In this document: piece after piece, positions 62,943 through 64,000 of the stretch
Position numbering within the stretch: position 1 is the first letter of the stretch
Layout of the letters: each line of letters begins with the position of its first letter
Assembly: GCA_018971065.1 (NCBI GenBank)
Contig: JAGWVC010000001.1
Coordinates: 62,001-126,000 of the forward strand
Direction of reading: 5' to 3'
Origin: Sphingomonadales bacterium
GTDB taxonomy: Bacteria > Pseudomonadota > Alphaproteobacteria > Sphingomonadales > Sphingomonadaceae
Length of the DNA stretch: 64,000 nucleotides
Notes under the pieces: model-generated
The model's database searches: none
Seen by the model: the letters and a program-made list of their open reading frames with translations, nothing else
Told to the model about the DNA's origin: nothing
Translations under genes and position numbers: made by a program

Positions 62943-63806
62943 GTGACGGCTTGGCATATCGGCGTGATCGGCGGCTCGGGGCTGGCCGAAGGCATCGGGC
63001 TGGAGGACGCGCAGGAAATTGCGGTGTCCTCGCCGTTCGGTGATCCGTCGGGGCCGGTGGTGCAGGGCACGCTGGCGGGGCGCCGCTTCACATTCCTGGC
63101 GCGGCATGGGGCCGGGCACGCGATCCCGCCGTCGGCGGTGAACTTTCGCGCCAACATCGATGTGCTGAAGCGCTGCGGGGTAAGCGACGTGGTCGCGCTG
63201 TCGGCGATCGGTTCGCTGCGCGAGGCGATGGCGCCGGGCCAGTTCGTGGCGGCGGACCAGTTCATCGATCGCACCGCCGGCCGCGCCAATTCGTTCTTCG
63301 GGCCGGGGCTGGTGGCGCATGTCAGCCTGGCCGATCCGGTCTGCGCCCGGCTGTCGGCGATGCTGGCCGATGCGGCCACGGCGGCGGGCGGCACCGTGCA
63401 CCGCGGCGGCTGCTATGTCGCCATCGAAGGCCCGCAATTCTCGACCCGGGCGGAAAGCGCGATGTACCGTCAGTGGGGCGCCGACGTGATCGGCATGACC
63501 GCGATGCCCGAGGCCCGGCTGGCGCGCGAGGCCGAGCTGCCTTACGCGATCCTGGGCATGGTGACCGACTATGACGCCTGGCGCGTGGCCGAGGCGGGCG
63601 TGGAAGCCAGCGAGGTGTTCGCGGTGATGGGCCGCAATGCCGCGCTGGCGCGGGCGGCGGTGCGGCGGCTGGCGGAAACCCTGCCCGACGAGCGGGCGCC
63701 CTCGCCGCACGATACCGCGCTGGACCACGCGCTGGTGACCGCGCCGGCCAAGCGCGACGCCTGGCTGGTGGCCAAGCTGGATGCGGTGGCCGGGCGGGTG
63801 CTGTGA
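62943..63806 (+). CDS. mtnP: S-methyl-5'-thioadenosine phosphorylase
   Basis: MtnP splits 5'-methylthioadenosine, the by-product of polyamine and homoserine lactone synthesis, into adenine and methylthioribose-1-phosphate. The 287-residue protein has the purine phosphorylase family blocks IGVIGGSGL, RHGAGHAIPPS, AIEGPQFSTRAES and MTAMPEARLAREAEL. The start is a GTG at 62943 after a CAGGAGAA site. It follows the TetR gene by 12 bases. Confidence 0.93.
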   Translation: MTAWHIGVIGGSGLAEGIGLEDAQEIAVSSPFGDPSGPVVQGTLAGRRFTFLARHGAGHAIPPSAVNFRANIDVLKRCGVSDVVALSAIGSLREAMAPGQFVAADQFIDRTAGRANSFFGPGLVAHVSLADPVCARLSAMLADAATAAGGTVHRGGCYVAIEGPQFSTRAESAMYRQWGADVIGMTAMPEARLAREAELPYAILGMVTDYDAWRVAEAGVEASEVFAVMGRNAALARAAVRRLAETLPDERAPSPHDTALDHALVTAPAKRDAWLVAKLDAVAGRVL

Positions 63807-63817
63807 CGCCGGAACGC

Positions 63818-63851
63818 AAAAAAAGCCCGGCGGTCGGAGGAACCGCCGGGC
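63818..63851 (-). terminator. intrinsic terminator facing the flagellin gene
   Basis: On the minus strand GCCCGGCGGT pairs with ACCGCCGGGC (63825-63834 and 63842-63851) and is followed by seven Ts (63824-63818). It is a strong rho-independent terminator for the flagellin gene at the right edge and also lies just after the mtnP stop. Confidence 0.85.
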
Positions 63852-63855
63852 CAGT

Positions 63856-63934
63856 GTCCGACAGGGTCGGACGGGGGTAAGAACGTTCGCTCAAGGCGCG
63901 GGGGCCTTGAGCGGGTCCCGGCAGGCCGGGACCC
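63856..63934. repeat. three further hairpins downstream of flagellin
   Basis: Three perfect hairpins follow in a row: GTCCGAC-AGG-GTCGGAC (63856-63872), GCTCAAGGC with GCCTTGAGC (63889-63912), and GGGTCCCGGC with GCCGGGACCC (63913-63934). With the terminator they make four adjacent stems in 120 bases. They form the flagellin 3' untranslated region and may protect or terminate its mRNA. Confidence 0.75.
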
Positions 63935-63945
63935 GTCATCCGGGA

Positions 63946-64000
63946 TTAACGGAGCAGCGAGAGCACGCTCTGCTGGCTCTGGTTGGCCTGGGCGATCATC
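63946..64000 (-). CDS. flagellin C-terminus (partial)
   Basis: The last 17 codons of a gene on the minus strand read MIAQANQSQQSVLSLLR, ending in TAA at 63948-63946. This is the highly conserved C-terminus of bacterial flagellin, which packs into the D0 core of the filament. The rest lies to the right of the window. The gene name (fliC or flaA) cannot be told from this fragment. Confidence 0.92.
   Translation of the reverse strand, partial: MIAQANQSQQSVLSLLR

Overview
The window is a dense, very GC-rich stretch of an alphaproteobacterial chromosome, most probably a sphingomonad (Sphingomonadales; Novosphingobium or Sphingobium-like). I base this on the bamD-recN-ligA order, the cobA-DUF2849-cysI-DUF934-cysH sulfur operon, metX-metW, hisC-tyrosine dehydrogenase, the flagellin tail, and the many dioxygenase, P450, SDR and MaoC genes. 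The genus is inference. I found no rRNA, tRNA, CRISPR array, insertion sequence or prophage.

Layout. 1-9377: housekeeping and envelope genes: ligA (cut by the left edge), PilZ, DUF808, an MlaA-like protein, a monooxygenase coupled to recN, an Rrf2 regulator, bamD, and a membrane diguanylate cyclase. 9393-14694: a minus-strand catabolic cluster of four paralogous Fe(II)/2-oxoglutarate (TauD/TfdA) dioxygenases, a DUF7064-like protein and a chloramphenicol-phosphotransferase-like kinase. One dioxygenase has an in-frame TAA and the kinase a frameshift. 14834-24622: an LLM flavin oxidoreductase, sterol desaturase, AI-2E transporter, LVIVD propeller protein, prolyl oligopeptidase, MBL hydrolase and TRIC channel.

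24996-26740 is an AT-richer island of two genes overlapping by ATGA: an AAA ATPase and a TOPRIM-like partner. It looks like a two-gene, OLD/PARIS-like defence cassette and is the best candidate for an undescribed system here. 26809-32747: a LuxC/LuxE-like acyl reductase pair with a divergent TetR regulator, an SDR and a sulfotransferase. 32762-44460: an ACT protein, two MFS transporters, RecQ, dnaB, rpoZ, a DUF3667 protein and a CoA-transferase. 44463-49106: a MaoC-like dehydratase, a TetR regulator, dut, coaBC and a HEPN/Abi-like gene.

49169-59038 is mainly anabolic: metX-metW, hisC-tyrA, a P450-ferredoxin pair, and the assimilatory sulfate operon. 59163-64000: a PAS-GGDEF-EAL protein, an SDR, a TetR regulator, MTA phosphorylase, then a run of four hairpins and the C-terminus of a flagellin.

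Two themes link the genes. Sulfur assimilation (cobA, cysI, cysH) feeds methionine synthesis (metX, metW), with mtnP acting on a product of methionine-derived S-adenosylmethionine. An oxidative lipid or terpenoid-type catabolism is suggested by the dioxygenases, P450, SDRs, MaoC, LuxCE and CoA-transferase; its substrate cannot be read from the sequence. A shared promoter motif, GCTGTACAC, lies before two dioxygenase genes and the P450 gene, which suggests a common regulator.
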